Origin: Isoetes taiwanensis
Taxonomy: Eukaryota > Streptophyta > Lycopodiopsida > Isoetales > Isoetaceae
Direction: 5' to 3'
Length of the DNA stretch: 64,000 bases
Assembly (NCBI GenBank): GCA_021234155.1
Contig: JAJEKV010000340.1
Span: 188,001-252,000, forward strand
The notes below the pieces were generated by a model. The model saw nothing but the letters and a program-made list of their open reading frames with translations, was not told the DNA's origin and did no database searches. Each line of letters starts with the position of its first letter. The first letter of the stretch is position 1. Positions 49,125 through 60,890 of the stretch are shown here, one piece after another. The position numbers and the translations under genes were made by a program.

Positions 49125-50599
49125 CCACCAATTCCTACACTACTCTAAATACAGATTGAACGGGTCTATTCCTGGACTTTGAATCGGCAGAATGAACTCC
49201 TGCCAGCCTGCACCTCAATGCCCAGCCTGCATCTCTGAAGAAATCGAATCGGCAGCCCTCAACAAGGAGTCGAATCGGCAGCCCTCAACAAGCCGCCCCT
49301 GTATCCTCCTCATAGCAACTGGAATTAGCCCCCACGAACTATTAAGCCTCTCTCTGCCCTGTCATCTGACCTGTTTCTATCATCTGCCCTGTTTCCAACC
49401 GGATTGTTGCAACTGCTCAAAGATTGCACACCTTTCTCTGGAACCGCCAAGAATGGCATGCCATCCACACCTGTCTTCCCAATAGACATGCCCATGTGCG
49501 CATTCCATGCCTTCCATTCTCGTACCATGCCTACAAACGCTAAGAAAACACATACCCACAGCCCAATTTGGAACATCTACCTTTCAGAGCTAACAAGCAG
49601 CTCAAATCAGCTAAAAAATACAGCTTGACTACGTTTTTGCATATAATACAGTGGCAAAATCTTGGCAAAACCATGCCAGAAATACCGCCTCCAAATACCA
49701 AACGAAATAATTAGAAGTTTATGGCAATTGCCGCGTCAAACTATTAATATATATTTTTCATTATTCATTATTTTTCATTCCTTTCCTTATGGATTTTTTT
49801 TGCATCTTCTATTCCTGACCATTAATCTCTGGAATATTCCGCGTTTTATGCCAGATCAAAGGCCATTACATTTTTCATCAACAATTTGCCTGCCACTTGC
49901 AACGGTTCAAACCGAACACATGGTTCCAAGCAAAAAAAAAAGGCCAAAAATCTCCAAACTGGAAAAGGCAATGGTGCGTGGCCACGAAGCCTTCAACAGG
50001 CATTCCGTCAATCTTCTCTGGCCTTCCGAGCCCCTTCAATCCTTGGGTGGGCATAAAGCTTCACTCGCTCCAGGAATAGGGCTCACCACGCCAAAATTTG
50101 CTCTACCTCTCTCAAAACCACCACAAAGGCCGCTGACAATGATTTGTTCCGGAGGATGTAGGCAGGCCATCAATTTGTTTGATCCCCTTGATCAAACAGG
50201 GATCTCAGGAAGAAACTTTTCGGATCACTCTTCCTTTTCTGACCTGCAATCGGATGGTCGATTGGATTCATAAATTTGTCACGATTCAACAAAATGAAAC
50301 GCAGCATGGCCATCTCAGATTCAGCCGGAACCCTTGCCTGGAAGGCCGCCCCTGCCCAAAGAAGAAAGAGGTGTGCATTCTTATCCTTCCCTTCTCAAAC
50401 CATGCATACAAACCACAAAAAAAAACACATCCCAGAGCCGAAAGTTAATGAGATGGTAATTCAAAAGTTAATTTGAGAAGGAAAAAAACTAAGTTCCGAA
50501 TTATTGAAGGGCGGAATCATGTTATTTGTCCAATAAACTTTTCTAAAGTAAAACTACGTTTTTAAAGTAAAACTTTTCTACCTTTCATGTGCTTTTTTA
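49125..50599. other. Repeat-like sequence outside the right transposon end
   Basis: GAATCGGCAGCCCTCAACAA is duplicated at 49244-49282. The 203-codon plus frame 49662-50273 has a hydrophobic patch but no domain. CGCGTCAAAC.ATTA...CATTCCT.ATGG near 49728-49800 resembles 36985-37020, left of the transposon and in the same orientation, so both sides contain a related older repeat. No gene is recognised. Confidence 0.4.
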
Positions 50600-50657
50600 T
50601 TGGGTCTCGTAGGCTTATTAGTGTTTGTGGAAATAAAAATGTATTCAATTCAATCCA
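50600..50657 (+). repeat. LINE 3' terminus with TTCAATTCAATCC tail
   Basis: TATTGGGTCTCGTAGGCTTA followed by TTAGTGTTTGTGG, AAATAAAAATG and TATTCAATTCAATCC. It is a member of the pentanucleotide-tailed 3' ends; no coding part is recognisable upstream. Confidence 0.55.
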
Positions 50658-51777
50658 ATGATATGTACCTTATGATTTTTTGGTCTGCTCAACAAGACCA
50701 ATGCATGGTGTTTGGAAATGTTAACTCTAAGCTTCTAGAGCAACACATTAATGGTAGTTTTTACAAAAAGTTATAGGAGTTAAAAATCTGGCATTACCAT
50801 GGCCAGATAGCTACTTCGAACCTCCAGAGCTTGTGGAAAGCTCAGGTAGGTGCTACTTAGACCACTTAACTAGTTCTTAAATCATCGATCTAGTTGACTA
50901 TCTCAAATGCTTTTGAGTGGTGCCAACCGTATATTTCTACACTTTTAAAATAGATTATACATTTCTAAACTAAAACTTTTGTACGATTTTGCAGTTAATT
51001 GATCAATATTAATATTAATCAAGCCATTTTAGGCCCACTTGCCCTCTATGGCGCCAAAAAAAAAAAAAAAAGTAAATATGCTAATGCATTGTGGGTTGCC
51101 CTTGCGATTGTGTTGTAGATGGGGTTTACAAGCTAAGCTAATTATATGTGAAAGATGCTAGGAATTACCGTATTGGGTCTGCAAATGGTATGAGCTTAAT
51201 ATGTGACTAGATCATGCTACTGTGACGATTAACTATCAGGTCCCGTCCAGTCCCTTAGATGTGACAGCTACATCCATGCCCCCGTACTTTCATATCTTTC
51301 GTGCCATTCGTAAACTTCCTGGAGCACGTAGCAATGGTGAGGGTGCATTCCAAAGAGTTGATTGTTTATATACGATTGGTGTATTTACTCTAAGAAGTAT
51401 ATGGGTTTGTATGCTCTTTTTTGTGCAATTAGAGTGGTTTTGATTTTTCTGTTTAATTTACAGGCTGCTTTATTGGACTACTTTTGAGAAGATGACGCAA
51501 TAGGTAAAGTTGAAATCTCAAATGCAAAATTTTAAACCAACTCAAAACAATAATCGTTCGAATAGTATGTAAATTGCAATGAATCTCAAGTGTTTGTTGT
51601 GGTGGTTTTAAATGAGCATTGAAGGCTTTCATTTCACTTATTACATTAGCGTGGAGGTTAATTCCTCCACCCCTTCACTTATTACATCAGTAATGAGGTT
51701 AATTTTTCCACCCCTCTATTAATCTGCAAAGTGCATGTAACTTGTGAATTCAGATGCGTTAAAAAAAAGGGCAGTGT
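50658..51777. other. Anonymous AT-rich sequence
   Basis: Only short frames. Contains a short direct repeat, CACTTATTACAT followed 30-40 bases later by CACTTATTACATCAG, with GAGGTTAATT..TCCACCCC after each (51636-51715). No gene is recognised. Confidence 0.5.
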
Positions 51778-51838
51778 AAAAATTGAATTGAATGACCTTT
51801 ATCGTCCATGGAGGCCAATCGGTATATGGGACCCAATA
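51778..51838 (-). repeat. LINE 3' terminus, minus strand
   Basis: Read on the minus strand: ATTGGGTCCCATATACCGAT, TGGCCTCCATGGACGATAAA, then CATTCAATTCAATTTTTACA. This is the same terminus as at 27676 and 30238, in the opposite orientation. Confidence 0.65.
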
Positions 51839-53029
51839 CAAGATACAGCAGGCATATTGCTGGCCGGATCCAAGTAATTTTGAATTTTTTTCTAAACTGC
51901 AGCCACCGATGGTGAATCATGGTCAAAGTGTCGACTAAATATATTAGCATTTTTCTAGATTATGCTTTTAGTTTACAATTAGCCATAGTATAAATGGCCA
52001 TTTAAAAAGGGTGTGTCATGGTCATAAAAAGAAAAAAAATAATAATAATTGAGAATGGTCCAGTACATAACTATAAGTCTTTGAATCTGTCATAATCAAG
52101 ACAAGCATATAGAAATTCTCTGAAGCTGGACGTAATGACAGAAAGCCCCCTTGCAATATGTACATAAGTTCCCAACTCTAAAATGAAAATTATGTTTAAC
52201 TAAAAAATGTTCTACACATCTATCGAACATCAGCTCACTTATTGAGGATATGTTCCATACAGAGAATAATTCCTATAGCCATATATTGCATATCCATAAT
52301 ATGCAACACCATTCCACCGATTCGGATCAGGCTTTAATCAGGCTGAGGTTGTCCCCATCCAGCAAGGAGCTTGCTTCTGTAAAGGAGTCTACATATCAGT
52401 GTACTTCAATATCAACATCATCATCAAAATAATACATGTTTATTAGCTGGACTCCTTCCTTACGACAAATGAATTGTTTGCTGACAAATGACATAAACAT
52501 GAAGCTTCAACCCCGCCTCTTATGCACTAGCTCTGAAGCCAAAAGTCCATGGTTAGAAAAAGCAAAGGACAACATGACTTTAGCAGCTTAAAAGCACAAA
52601 CAACACCTAGTAGTAAATTGCACAAAACCAAGTCCTTTCCCAACAGGAACCTTCACATAAACTATTTCTCCAAATGAAGAGAATACTTATCTAAGATCAT
52701 CATCGGCTCAAATTTGATCTAGACCACCAATAAATACATGCCAAAAGAGTCATTTCTGTCAAATAAGTACTTATTATCCAAGTCCTCCATGTCAGTAATA
52801 ACTGACAAAAGTAGCATGCTCACAGTGGTGTTGTAGGGATTATTATCAACTGAAATGGCTATGGAGAGAAGCTTTGTTAGCCTTGCTAAGAAGCTGCATA
52901 CACACACATACACAAAAAAAAAGGGGAGACGTTATTAAGATCAACATCCTTGTCCATAAAGTTGGAAATGTTCAACAATAAAAATGATTAATAAAGTTAA
53001 ATACTAATGTTCAAAATGGGAATTATAAT
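51839..53029. other. Anonymous sequence, no gene recognised
   Basis: AT-rich with frames of at most about 65 codons. No repeats of note and no RNA gene. Probably old LINE or spacer DNA. Confidence 0.5.
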
Positions 53030-53500
53030 AAGATAAGATAAGATGAATTTTTACGTCCACGGGAACCCAACGGGTTATGGGACGGCACATGCAAGGGCAA
53101 CAGCCCATCTAAAACCTGGGGACTAGGCCCCATCACCAAACACAATAATCAAATATTAAAAGGCTACCAAGAATAAGATAAGATAATGCTAATGCTAGTG
53201 GTAAATTTATGCTTCTAAAATTATCTAGACATAGCCAGTCCAAGGATTGAAAGGCCATTGATCTAGAATAATTGCTGCGCCTCCCCTGTACACTGCCCAT
53301 TTCTTTTGCAGGCGGGCTGCCCTCACCTTGCAGAGCTCCTCCTTACGGTTACACAATTGAAGAGGGGAGAGGTCCTCCTGTACTGAAAAACTAGTCCCTC
53401 TGAGATGGTTTCCATGCTGAAGAACATGTAAGCGGCTAATAGTGTCTTGAAACCGAACCAAAAGATGGCGAGGACGATGCATATGTTGTTTGTCCGAACT
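53030..53500 (-). mobile_element. Minus-strand LINE remnant with (TTATC)n tail
   Basis: On the minus strand the 86-codon frame 53482-53225 reads RHLLVRFQDTISRLHVLQ, then LCNRKEELCKVRAARLQKKW, a pattern I associate only loosely with C-terminal parts of LINE ORF1 proteins. About 140 bp further comes GTCCCATAACCCGTTGGGTT, CCCGTGGACGTAAAAA, then CATCTTATCTTATCTTATTA. The terminus is well supported by its relatives; the ORF1 assignment is weak. Confidence 0.45.
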
Positions 53501-54440
53501 CTATTATATATAAATGAAAATATCCAACTCTTTTAAAAACAGAGGTTCACAACCTCTGAACATGAAGGTCTGAACCAAATTCCAGCCAAAAAAAAATCTA
53601 TTCTATTATATTCTACAATAATTTGGCACCGGCGAAGCTGGCGCATTATGTATCCTCGGGATTGAAGTCAAGTACGTGATGTGTAGAGGGAGCATCGATC
53701 TCCATGTGGCAAGGTATATATGAGATGAAAACATTGAACTGATATATCTTATTTATTTTTTTCTTTGCCAGATTCCCCTTGTGTTTGATTGCCTCGATGA
53801 AGCTGGCTGCATGATATCGTAGAACACCATAGAGTGTGTTGACGTAGGTGGGCGAATTTAGAATGCTTGCTCAAAGCCTAGTCAAACCACTGGTCAATCA
53901 ATTGGCCAACCCTATGGTGAGACACTTGTCAAATGTGTGGTTGAACGTCTGGTCAATGCTCTATCAACTGCAATTTAGTCGCAGGCATAGGGCAGTGAAA
54001 TTATCATCTGCAATGGATGTTTTTCACCTAATATAACAACATTTGAACCTAGTGTTATAACCTATGCTATTGTCAAATATAGTTTGTGTAAGCCCATCTA
54101 AACGTAAAGAGATGATGCATGAATTAAAACCTACCAAGGACAAAGAACTAAGTGTGGAATATAATGACGAGGGAATCTCGAAGATGTTTGCAAGGTTTTT
54201 GATGTAACCAGACAAAGCTACGCTTGCTAGTGCATTGAAAAAATGTAGTAATTGAAGTCGTGGATCAGGAAAACGGGTCCATGGGAGTACAATGTTGGTG
54301 GATGGCAAAAATCCATGAGGAACTGGAAAATGCATTGCAAGGTTTCTTACGCATTTCTTATCCAAGATATAGTGCCATGTGAGACGAAAAGAACTTATCA
54401 CCCATTTTGCTTAATCATCAAACATCATGCTTGAAAATCC
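53501..54440. other. Anonymous sequence, no gene recognised
   Basis: A CTATTCTATTATATTCTA patch (53599-53616) may be another pentanucleotide tail. TGGTCAA words recur at 53890-53960. A minus-strand frame at 54024-54401 shares FPVP.GFLP with one at 54952-55149, from a phrase (ATCCAT.AGGAACTGGAAAATGCA) duplicated at 54308 and 55020. Confidence 0.4.
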
Positions 54441-54450
54441 ATGTGAGGGA

Positions 54451-54720
54451 TTTCGTAGGCCTGATGACGACGGCAACATAAAAGTTGCCTGTTTGTTAGA
54501 GATTCTAGAACGTGTAGGCCTGATGATGACGCACGACAACATAAAAGTTGCTTGTTTGTTAGAGATTCTAGGACGTTAGAAATTGCTTACCGCATATATA
54601 TTTGTATAGCCTAGTTGATTTTTTTATTATCATATTTCATATTGCAAACAATTACTGTGTATGTGTTTTGTATAGCCTAGTTGATTTTTTTACTATCACA
54701 TTTCATATTGCAAACAACTT
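54451..54720. repeat. Two adjacent tandem dimers
   Basis: First dimer: GTAGGCCTGATGA.GACG...CAACATAAAAGTTGC.TGTTTGTTAGAGATTCTA, twice between about 54455 and 54577. Second dimer: TGTATAGCCTAGTTGATTTT followed by TTATTATCATATTTCATATT and GCAAACAA, twice between 54602 and 54719. The units are unrelated to each other. Confidence 0.9.
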
Positions 54721-55601
54721 AAGAAGACATCATTAATAGCATCATTTGGCAACTGAAAGCCTAGTGTAGACTGAATACTTAGCTCACATTTTCATTTTTT
54801 TGCTCTAAAACAATCATAGATCTGCCAGAATGGTACCAATTTGCAGCATGGTTTTCTTCAACGGTTTTGAAATTAGCTTGTTTGTGCTTGGTCTAAGAGA
54901 ATGTAGAGTTCATCAGTACTATTCCATGTTTGTTATTTGCATGTATAAGTTTCAGCTCAATATAAGATTCTGCATTGCATTTTCAAATGCACTAACTTTG
55001 GTTAAAGACATTGGCAGAAATCCATAAGGAACTGGAAAATGCAGCAGATTAGCATGAATCACACTTATGTCTTGAGCAATATTCATTTTGAAAGGCCCAA
55101 GAGAATGTATTCTAAATGATTTCCATGAATTTGACTCGTTCAGTAGCATTAGGTAGCAACATCGCTTGTGGTCTTACTCCACGTGATAACACAATTACTA
55201 GAGGCCGGCTACCAGCTTTGTATATGGAGCTTCAAATGTGTCATCCACAAGCCCCTTCATCAGGTATTCGAGAGAAAGAGTTATTGGCAGAAATAAGAAA
55301 CATTGAGTCTATACAGGCAACTCAAGCTCGCGTTAAGGCCGGTTTGGATTGGTTTAAATTGGGACATAGGTGCTCTCACTTCTCTTTAGAGCGGCAAGGA
55401 GAAGACATGTGTCAAGCTCCATATCTTCGCTACTTCTACTTGATGGCTTTGAAATTTCGGATGCTGCACAGTTGAAGCAGTTTCTTTTTTATCATTTTTC
55501 TGCTTTTTTTTGCTGACCAGCCTCTGCCCTTCCAAGAGGACATGTAGGAGGCAGTTTTATCTAAGATCCATCCTATTATTTCCCCACAGCAGCGTGTTCA
55601 G

Positions 55602-57031
55602 TTGGAATCAAGTATTACTATCGATGACTTGCATTCTGCTGTAGACTCTTTAAAGAAGAATAAGTGCCCAGACTTGGATGGTTTTCCTAAAGAGTTTTTC
55701 CAAGCTTATTGGAATTGGCTTGGTTTCGCCGGTTCAGGAGCTTGGATAAGATCATCAACACTGGTTGCATTTCCCTTACTCCTAAGTGCAAAGAGCCTAA
55801 AACCATCTCGGATTGGCGCCCTATAACTTTGCTATCTACGGTGTACAAGATCTTTGCTAAGGCCTTGGCAGAGAAAGTGAGAGATATCTTGGCAGAATCT
55901 ATCTCCTTCACACAATCAGGTTTTTTACCTAAGCGTTGTATTCTTGATAATGTGGCTGCAGCTTATGAGGGGATGCATTGGGCGCGCCTAAAGGGTCAGC
56001 ACATTGTATATCTCAAATTGGATTTTGCTAAAGCCTATGACAGCATAGATTGGAATTCCTACAAAAATGCCTTATGACATTGGGATTTGGAGAGTTGTTT
56101 ACCAGAGATGGTTATGAAGCTCCATCTTTTTGCTCGATCTACTATGCTTTTTCAGGGAGAACCGTCCGCTATGTTTCCTGTTGGTAGAGGAGTTCGACAA
56201 GGATGTCCCCTTGCCCCGTTATTGTTCACTATTGTGGCAGAGGTATTATCCCAGCTATTCTCTTCGGCTACTCAAGATGGCATAATTCGGGGATTGACTA
56301 TGGAGGATGGTTCTCAAGAAGTGTGCAATCCGTATGCCGATGATATATTTCTCTTTCTAGTGGCTGAGGATGATAATCTTCAGAATGCTAAGCTTTTGCT
56401 GGACTCTTACTCCCTGGCTTCAGGGGTTCTTGTTGGGTGGCTAAAGTGCTCTGCTTTATGGACTTTGGATGTGGATGTTCCTCCCTGTGTTTACGAGCAT
56501 CCATGGAAAGTGCTTCCTCAAGGGAAGGCCACTAAACTCTTCGGCATTCCTGTAGGTATACATATCTCTACTTCAGATGCATGGGATGTTATAGTGGAAG
56601 GCCTGCGTAAGCATCTTTTTTGGTGGAATACAGCTAAGCTTTCTCTGGCAGGGTGGATAGTAGTTGCTAAGCAGGTTCTCAGAAACACTCATATGTATAT
56701 GGCATTTGCTGTGCTTGCTTCACAAATAAAGTTTCAAGAGGTTGTCGCAATTGTCTATAACTTCATTTGGGCAGGTACTGAGACAGGTCTAGTTGTGGAG
56801 GTCGCTTGGTCCACATGTATCAAACCAAAATTTGCTGGAGGTTTAGGTATGATTGACTTTCATTTACAGAGTAAAATTATGATATCTAAGTTCATTTGTC
56901 GCTACTTGGCGGGTATGTTACATTCGTCTGGAATGAGATTGGTTGCGCAAGCACTTGGGCAGTGTATTCCTTTTTGGAAACCGGCACTTAGTGCAGTTCT
57001 TTGGTCTAGTGGTAATACACTAGTTCCTTAG
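55602..57031 (+). pseudogene. Reverse transcriptase of the second L1-like LINE
   Basis: Frames in order: 55602-55826 (SITIDDLHSAVDSLKKNKCP, DGFPKEFFQAYW), 55709-56077 (GCISLTPKCKEPKTISDWRP, SGFLPKRCILDN, YLKLDFAKAYDSIDW with the motif A Asp), a TGA, then 56087-57031 (GRGVRQGCPLAPLLF motif B, NPYADDIFLFL motif C, KLFGIPVG, thumb). The catalytic residues are intact, but one frameshift and one in-frame stop separate fingers from palm. 57031 is an artificial stop caused by the SINE. Confidence 0.88.
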
Positions 57032-57203
57032 CAATGTGGTCTCGAGTTCGAGACCGCCCATAATCGCACTCGGTACTGTTGGGGGTCAAATCCCAACAGA
57101 CGCAATGTAAGGTGGTTGGGGGCAGGGCCCAACCGAGCAATGTAGTGTGGTGTGTGGTCACATGTCCAGTTGGATGCTGCCTAGTGGTGTGACGTTAAAA
57201 CTA

Positions 57204-57248
<45 letters not shown>
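57006..57248 (+). mobile_element. tRNA-derived SINE with (CTAT)n tail
   Basis: The head reads CTAGTGGTAATACACTAG, an A-box-like TGG context, and GAGTTCGAGACC (57044-57055), a good RNA polymerase III B-box. A unique body with GGGGTCAAATCCCAACAGAC and GGTTGGGGGCAGGGCCC follows, then (CTAT)n at 57204-57248. Flanks CTTTGGT on the left and CCTTGGT on the right fit a short target-site duplication. Insertion into the RT of the LINE makes it younger than that LINE. Confidence 0.85.
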
Positions 57249-57589
57249 CTTGGTGTCTAATTTTATCAGCTTTATCCATATCCGAATGCTTCCCCCTTCT
57301 TGAAGGAACTGCTTGATTCTTGGGAGACAGTTCGTATGCTATTTAAGATTAATCCAGGTGTGTGTCCACATGTAGGTTGTGGATTCCTTTGGATAATAAC
57401 ATGCCTCTGCGTGCTATTGTATATCCATTGACTCAGCGGCGTTGGAGGCTTGCTGGTATTCTCCCAGTTGGTGCTTGGTATGAGGCTGGACACTTGTTGA
57501 CTTGGGATGCTTTTCAGACTAAGTTTATGCTATCTCAATGGGACAGAGCTCTTTACTCCATCTTCAATGAATGCTTGGGAAAGCAGGGA

Positions 57590-58260
57590 GGGGGAATCTC
57601 CTGCTACTACTGGACAGCCTTGGCACATTTAGTTTCCATGCGCAAGATAGACAAGCACAAGCGGTACTTGCGGGTGCACGTGCAAAACTATAGTGGCAGC
57701 CCTCTATTTGTGGCGGCTTGCTACTTCCCACATGCTGAGAGAAGCATCTATCATACCCACTCGGATGTGGATACGGTGAACCTTTTTGTCGATCTATATA
57801 ATGACATACATCAGCACAAGCAATGGGGTAGTATCATGCTCGTTTGAGACTTCGATGCACACACTGGTGCAGAACAACCCATGCGATTTGACCCCTTGGC
57901 ACACGATGTGTTGCAACTATGCCTTTCAGAAGGAGCTTAGTCACGGGCATCAGCTGAAAATCAGGTCACGTGCTATGGTAGGCACCTGTAGTTGCTCTAC
58001 AGTATCCTCAATCTAGTCATTTGCAATGGACTGGCACAGTAGCCATCCACTCGCAAGCACACTTGTAGGCAAGATAATCAAGGGGGCGGGTTTACTATAG
58101 TGGACTATGTGTTGGTAGCTGAGTAGGATGTGCATGTCATTGAGCATTCCAAGTGGGAATAGATGGTAGGAATGAGGAGGTGGACTCAAACCACCTGCCA
58201 CTCTACTTGCAGCTGGCTTGGCGGGTAGTTCCAACCTCATGTACAACACCTCCTCATATC
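57590..58260 (+). pseudogene. APE-type LINE endonuclease fragment
   Basis: The frame 57362-57847 changes identity near 57585. From there it encodes KQGGGISCYYWTALAHLVSM, YLRVHVQNYSGSPLFVAACY, FPHAER and VDLYNDIHQHKQWGSIMLV. After a stop it continues as RDFDAHTGAEQP, a degenerate GDFNA.TG motif. Downstream (about 58090-58215) VDYVLVAE and DSNHLPLYLQLAW correspond to the DY and SDH motifs of EEP endonucleases. It is a remnant, with several frame changes. Confidence 0.65.
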
Positions 58261-59940
58261 CTCAACTGTGATCGGACTATGAACATGCAGAGACCTATGC
58301 AGAGAATGCGCATTAATGACTTGGCAGGCATTTCGTAATCCTCTACACTAGAGTAACAGATGGGCAGGCTGATTGAAGTCCTCCGGGCCGCTGTAGAAAG
58401 ATGCTTTAGAAGAAGCCGCCCTCGATGAACCTCATGAACCACAACCTTCTCGTGTAACTAGTGGTTTGATGCTGAGTGCAGGAACACAAATGCTGGCTCC
58501 ACCAGGTCACAGACCCTTCTCTGTGTCCGCATGCTATCAGGCAACACCGCAATTTCCTTAAGGCTAGAAATGCCAGGTACATTGCTTGCGGTCCATCAAC
58601 AAGAAATGTTCTCTCTCCTGGACACTGCATCTCAGCCGTCCATCTCACATATGTGGCACCTTTAATGGCCAGATGGAGATATATAAATCGAGCCTGATGT
58701 AAATATATATAAGAGAGATACAGAGAGGCTCAGCTCCGCCGTACACCAGGATAGCGAGCGCTGGACCCACCAACTGGTAATCTGGATAAACTCGAAACCA
58801 TCACGAGAACAACAAAATTTTGTCCACCATAGAATAACAGCCAGCATGAAAGGACACAATGCATATGTATATAAGTGTGGTATTTGTAGTAAAAAACGAG
58901 ACTGGGATACGCTACGGACTGAGGGATCTAACCCCTGCCGTAGGCCAGGATAGCGAGGGCACGATCCTCCAACTAGTTCCCGGATCACCAAAATGACTGA
59001 AGGAAGGCCTAAAGGCTTTAATAAATAATAGCTTACAAGTGCTCTTACATCAAGTGCTTGAGGATGTGTTGCAGCTTATGTGAAGACATCCATAGAGTAA
59101 TCAAAATCCCTGTTTGGGGCTCTACAAGAAGTTTTGCCAACTGCAGAATGTTCAACAAAGTGGAGCGGGGAATAGCACAATCAATTATGCTGAGGACGTT
59201 CATCTAATCAGGTTTTTTCATTTGAATTGAATATCTAGTATCACACAAAATAAGGGAAGGGTGATACCATTATCTGCATGATCTGGATGATTGATCTTTT
59301 CATTCTTTATCATCATTAGCTATAAATATAGATCTGATGTTGTAAGCTATGAAATTGGACGGTTTCTCTGCACAATACATCGGTTTTATCAGCATAGTAT
59401 ATGCATGCTATGTATGAAACTAGGAAGGTTCTTTAGATGCTTTATACTAATATAAATCTGAACTATTAGGCAGTGACTACATAAGCTGGTGGATTGTGCT
59501 AACATAGTGTAGTTAGAATATTTCAAGATGGGTTATAAACACGAACCTTTGGATGCGTGATGTTATGTTGCCAGTAATCACCACATATTCATAGCTCTGG
59601 AATGGAGCTCTAATCAGTACTAATCAGTTTAGTTTAGGGTTTTTGCAGCCTAACAATAATGCTCATCTGTGTTGTGGACGAATTGGACATTCAGACAGTT
59701 AGTAGAAAAATCCACAAAGGCATCCATCGGCTTCTGCAACGATCTTAGGCTTCTTGCAGGAAGCTCTTCAAAGCAACAATACAAAAGGAGAAAAACATGA
59801 TAGCTATGGCAGATTTTGGAAGAGCAGTAGATGGAAAAATACAAAATCCAGAATGATGGAAAAAGGATGAATGGCAGCAGGGAATCCAAAATCCACACGA
59901 TGGAAAAAGGATGTAGCAGCAGGAAAAATCCAAAATCCAG
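58261..59940. other. Repeat debris, no gene recognised
   Basis: CCAGGATAGCGAG.GC occurs at 58748 (after CCGCCGTACA) and at 58947 (after CCGTAGG), each followed about 15 bases later by CC.CCAACT.GT. A related CCACCAGGATAGAGCGGGTA is at 60182. These look like fragments of one dispersed family. No open frame of interest is present. Confidence 0.45.
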
Positions 59941-59974
59941 AATGACGGAAAAACTGATAATAATACTGTGCATT

Positions 59975-60532
59975 AGTGAGCCCATTACTATTAAGGTTTT
60001 TTCCTCGAAAACCCTTCGGGGCGGGTTTTTTAATCCTGATAGTACTCGGCGTCACTAATGTAGCCCAGGTCAGTGCGACTTTATTGTCGCTGGGCACCAT
60101 TATTGGGCACCAAGACTATGCACTATAATTGTAGAAAAAGGAAAGGAGCTAAGTGTCGGGACAGTGAGGAACCTCCGACCGACCACCAGGATAGAGCGGG
60201 TACAACCTGCCGGCTGGTGTTCTATTTCCACATAAGAGTTCTGGTGCACCAAAAGCTGAGGGTTCATAATTTGACCCACTATTAAAGGTGGGACAATGGA
60301 ATCCACAATGTGCACAACTCAAAGCTGTTAATAGCGAAGCATTCTCGCATGGCCACGAAGCCAAATATAAGCGGGGTGCCGGCACTAAAAGAAACCAAGA
60401 AAAGCCTTCAGAAAAGGCTACAATATACCAGCGTGATGTGCTAGTAGCGCCCTCTTGGGAGCTCGCCCATGCTACATCAGTCCAGGGGCCTTGGGCACAA
60501 GGGACAATAATTTCTATTCTATTCTATTCTAT
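59975..60532 (+). mobile_element. LINE 3' UTR segments with hairpin and (TTCTA)n tail
   Basis: AAGGTTTTTTCCTCGAAAAC, then CCTTCGGGGCGGG, then TTTTTTAATCCT is shared with 30168-30210. AAAACCC (60008-60014) and GGGTTTT (60023-60029) form a stem. A separate terminus, GGGGCCTTGGGCACAAGGGA followed by CAATAATTTCTATTCTATTC, closes at about 60532. Two different 3' ends may be joined here. Confidence 0.55.
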
Positions 60533-60559
60533 ATGTTCTTATAAATGTCGTACACTTTA

Positions 60560-60890
60560 ATCTGAATGTCAATTTGAGATCCTACGGCCCAGATGGCTTG
60601 GAAAAGTATATATAGACGATCCTACGGTCCAGGTTGTTCTTGATCCTGATCGCCGATACGAGATCCTACGGCTCACGTTGCTCTGGGATATATCCTATGG
60701 CCTAGATGGCTTGGGAGTTTATAAATAGACGGTCCTACAGTCCAAATTGTTATTGGTCCTGATCATCGATCAAAGATCATATGGTTCACGTTGATTCAGA
60801 TATACCCTACGTGATTCTATCGTCCAGATTGATCTAATCCTTGGTTCAAGATCCTATGGCTCATGTTGCATGCTCGGGCCTTAGTATTTT
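60560..60890. repeat. Degenerate array of GATCCTACGGTCCAGATTG units
   Basis: About eight imperfect copies of GATCCTA(C/T)GG(C/T)(C/T)CA(G/C).TTG.T spaced 35-50 bp, alternating with GATCCTGATC.CCGAT.CGA and ATATATAGACG/ATAAATAGACG. Such arrays often lie in retrotransposon untranslated regions; no coding sequence accompanies it. Confidence 0.75.

Larger units (their letters stand above)
55116..57585 (+). mobile_element. Second L1-like LINE, 5'-truncated and split by a SINE
   Basis: Begins in the endonuclease-RT linker (KELLAEIRNIESIQATQARV, KAGLDWFKLGHRCSHFSLER) and runs through the RT to about 57585. The linker, fingers and palm are in different frames, so the copy is inactive. A tRNA-like SINE interrupts it at 57006-57248. 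At about 57585 the sequence switches within an open frame to an endonuclease of another LINE. No poly(A) is seen, so the 3' end is lost. Confidence 0.85.

Noticed and set aside
36985-49800. LTRs of a retrotransposon at about 36985-37090 and 49728-49890
   Set aside because: The two stretches share only patches, lack TG...CA ends, primer-binding site and gag-pol between them. They are probably copies of one older repeat.
49662-50273. 203-codon plus frame
   Set aside because: Long but without a domain, and it has a composition expected of random AT-moderate sequence; no splice or codon evidence.
57001-57060. Functional tRNA gene
   Set aside because: Only A/B-box-like parts remain; no cloverleaf can be drawn, and the sequence continues into a SINE body with a simple-repeat tail.
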